Shown here piece by piece: positions 61,670 to 64,000 of a stretch of 64,000 nucleotides of DNA. Source of the DNA: Apostichopus japonicus (taxonomy: Eukaryota; Echinodermata; Holothuroidea; Aspidochirotida; Stichopodidae). Position 1 is the stretch's first letter. Every line of letters begins with the position of its first letter. Made by a program: the position numbers and the translations under genes. The notes under the pieces are model-generated. The model had not been told where the DNA came from and did not search any database. It saw only the letters and a program-made list of their open reading frames with translations. The stretch lies in assembly GCF_037975245.1 (NCBI RefSeq), contig NC_092568.1, forward strand, positions 5,736,001-5,800,000. The letters run 5' to 3'.

Positions 61670-64000
61670 TGTGCTACTAAAGATATTAATTTCATCTTAT
61701 CAAGATGAACCTATAAGCTATAATTATAAAATATGAAAATTTCCACACAAAAAAACAGCAAATAAAGGAAGCCATATGCCTGATGTTTGAGTTTATATTC
61801 ACAATATTTTGTGTTATAACGGTAATAACATTAATTGAATCAAAGACGGAAAATGATATTGTACATTCTTTTTCTTAATTAAGATGATTAACCACGAAAG
61901 ATTTCTTAATAAGTACCTGTGATTTCATACATGATTTTATTTTTCTTCTGTTCATTTCACACCAGCCTCACTCTTGCAAATACAGTGTAAATGGTCTTTG
62001 CCAAAATTTTCTTTCACACAAAAACTGAGAAAATAATTATCCTTGTACTTTAATGTCATTGCCAGCTGCTGCCCTGATTCGTATATGCAAATGAGGTCAG
62101 CCCTTTATTCGAACAACTGATTTTATTGATTTTATAGAAAATCTTATTCACCTAGGAGGGAGATAATTGTTAAAGTGGTTTTCGCAAGGCTTAACAGAGT
62201 ATTTATTCTTAAAGTCTCTCTCTTCCTCTGTCTCGAAGCATTAGACATCACATGGACAATAATTGACACAAAGCATCACAATACATTTAAACACAGGTGC
62301 CTTGACCTGGTGAGAGACGTTCCGTATACACACACACGTGGCTGTTTTAATGTTAACATTAACTGATATTTACTGAACTCATATTCTTAAAGAAATGAGA
62401 TAATGTTGTCAGAAGTCCACATTCTTATTAACAGAACTGTAGCACTAAATTAATGATGTCTTGTCGATTGTTTTGTGCCATGAATAAATCTGTTTTCCAA
62501 TTGTTTCAACTTCTCAATTCTGATTGCTTCGTCTTTGAGCCTGCTGCAGACTTTTTCCCACATACAACGTCGAAACAGACATATGTTAAAAGGTGTCGAC
62601 ACGAATACGAGTCAAATGAAAACACGGGACATGTAAACTTAAAAAGTACACTGTCGATATGTGACGTCAGTTGGATAGAAGAGCTGGGCACCCCTGCTAT
62701 GGTGATATTTGTTGAATTCCCAGGCCTGTAGACATGGCCTAATTAGCAGCAAAGACAAATGATATACCTGACTAGGATAGCAGCTACTGCAGCAGCTAAA
62801 TATAGATTGGAGGAGCTATATACCTCCGTCAACACAATACATCTGATACAATGAATGTATCGTATTAATGTCTGCCTGCTCATGAACTAATGGATACAAA
62901 TGTTAACATAATAACCCCTCATGCAACCTGGTCTGCTTGTATAACTACTTTGCAGTGATTTTTCATGTTTTCTTAGAGAGAAAGGTCTTTTATCGAGGAC
63001 TGTTAGTAAAAGGGGGGAAAACATCAAGTATTTATGAAATCGTCTATTGTACGATACGTTATTGAACAATTGAATTTGTGTTTTCATCAAACATGCGGTT
63101 AAATATTAAGAAACAGCGCCGAAGCAATTGATGGAGGTAGGTAAAAATAACCTTAATGGATGACAGGAAAGAATTGATCTTGTATGAGCATTCTTCTATA
63201 TGAATGTTTCATTATGAAAACAGACGGTAAAAGTAAAAGAAACAGGTATACATGTGTTATAGATATGAGACGAGTCACATGACACAGGATGTCTATCCAA
63301 TCAGTATTTGCCAGTTGACGTAATCTGAATATGAAACAATCAAATTGTCAAATAGCTTCATGTTAAAAAATAGTGATGTTCATTTAAACAGAACTGCTTC
63401 TACAAAACCCAACTTAGTGCAAAATGTTGTGTTGAGGAGATTGTCAGGTGAGACTTGACAACGTTGCAATAAATGGTAAATTTGATTTAATTTCCAACGA
63501 TTTTAAATAAGGACAGAGTTTGGTTTTGTAGATGAAGAGCATTATGGTCAATCAAACCGTGTGGTAACACTGCTCCAGACAGCTGTCAGCTCACATGTGA
63601 TTGGTTGACTCAGCATAAGGCGGCATGCATCAGTTAAGTGCCTTCAAATTAGTAAACAATCACTTTATAATTATCATGAAATATCAATAAAATCATAACC
63701 CCTATTGTCAATGTTTAACTATCATCGATTTTCCAATGCAGAGGTCGTCGGTTCACCAGACACGGTGTTGATTATTCGAAAGCAACCTTCTGATTTTAGG
63801 AAAGTGTCAAATTCTGGATACAGCTAGCTTTTTTTTCAGGGTTTTTGTCTTTTTTTAAAAATGACAACTATACTTTTTGGGAAGTTAATTCGAAGAAAAT
63901 TGTCTTACATTTAATTTTACTTTGCTCGGATCGAATCAATAAATATCGTGTCTGTAGACAACTTATTTAAGTTGTCAACATTCTACGTTCCGTTTCCGCT
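61670..64000. other. Intergenic
   Basis: No gene, repeat array or RNA gene is recognised. A 92-codon frame at 62453-62731 (plus) shows no recognisable family. Confidence 0.5.

Noticed and set aside
62453-62731. 92-codon plus frame
   Set aside because: No recognisable domain; insufficient support.

Overview
The window is animal nuclear DNA and looks like a marine invertebrate, most likely an echinoderm or related deuterostome. It is AT-rich and intron-rich, full of (TA)n and (AAT)n microsatellites, minisatellites and nested non-autonomous transposons. One element resembles the TU/foldback class first described from sea urchins. The taxonomic call is an inference; there is no rRNA or mitochondrial marker.

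Three host genes can be read. (1) A sterol-hydroxylase-type cytochrome P450 (CYP46A1-like, plus strand, 49283-61074) can be assembled as 12 exons with continuous phase and 507 codons. It has every P450 hallmark and one GC-AG intron. (2) A two-pore-domain K+ channel (K2P/KCNK, minus strand, 39381-36560) has two coding exons and 439 codons. Its single intron falls inside the first selectivity filter. (3) A Golgi type II carbohydrate sulfotransferase resembling CHST15/GalNAc4S-6ST (minus strand) is represented by three phase-compatible exons (17127-16690, 15464-15254, 13081-12983). Its first exon and the rest of its catalytic domain were not found.

Layout: 1-5.6 kb holds a hAT-type MITE inside a short tandem array and a 51-bp minisatellite. 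5.6-11.0 kb is a three-level transposon nest. The outer element has long terminal inverted repeats (TIRs). Its reading frame is split by a hAT-like insertion that itself carries a smaller hAT MITE, and its right TIR is split by a 2.5-kb solo-LTR-like insertion. 12-17.1 kb carries the sulfotransferase exons and a 34-bp minisatellite. 17.8-34.5 kb is intergenic: a LINE remnant, further hAT-type elements, tRNA-derived SINE copies, a second degraded copy of the outer element, and long TA arrays. 36.5-39.4 kb is the K2P gene. 40.2-43.8 kb is a foldback element with tandemly repeated arms. 44.5-45.4 kb is a 38-bp satellite enclosed by inverted ends. 46.4-47.3 kb is a second LINE remnant. 49.3-61.1 kb is the P450 gene, and the remainder shows no recognisable gene.

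The genes are on different strands, separated by repeats and functionally unrelated (sterol oxidation, K+ leak, glycan sulfation), so no operon-like cooperation is suggested. The most interesting material is the repeat biology: nested target-site duplications, a subterminal module shared by elements with different termini, and identical 105-bp leaders inside an LTR.
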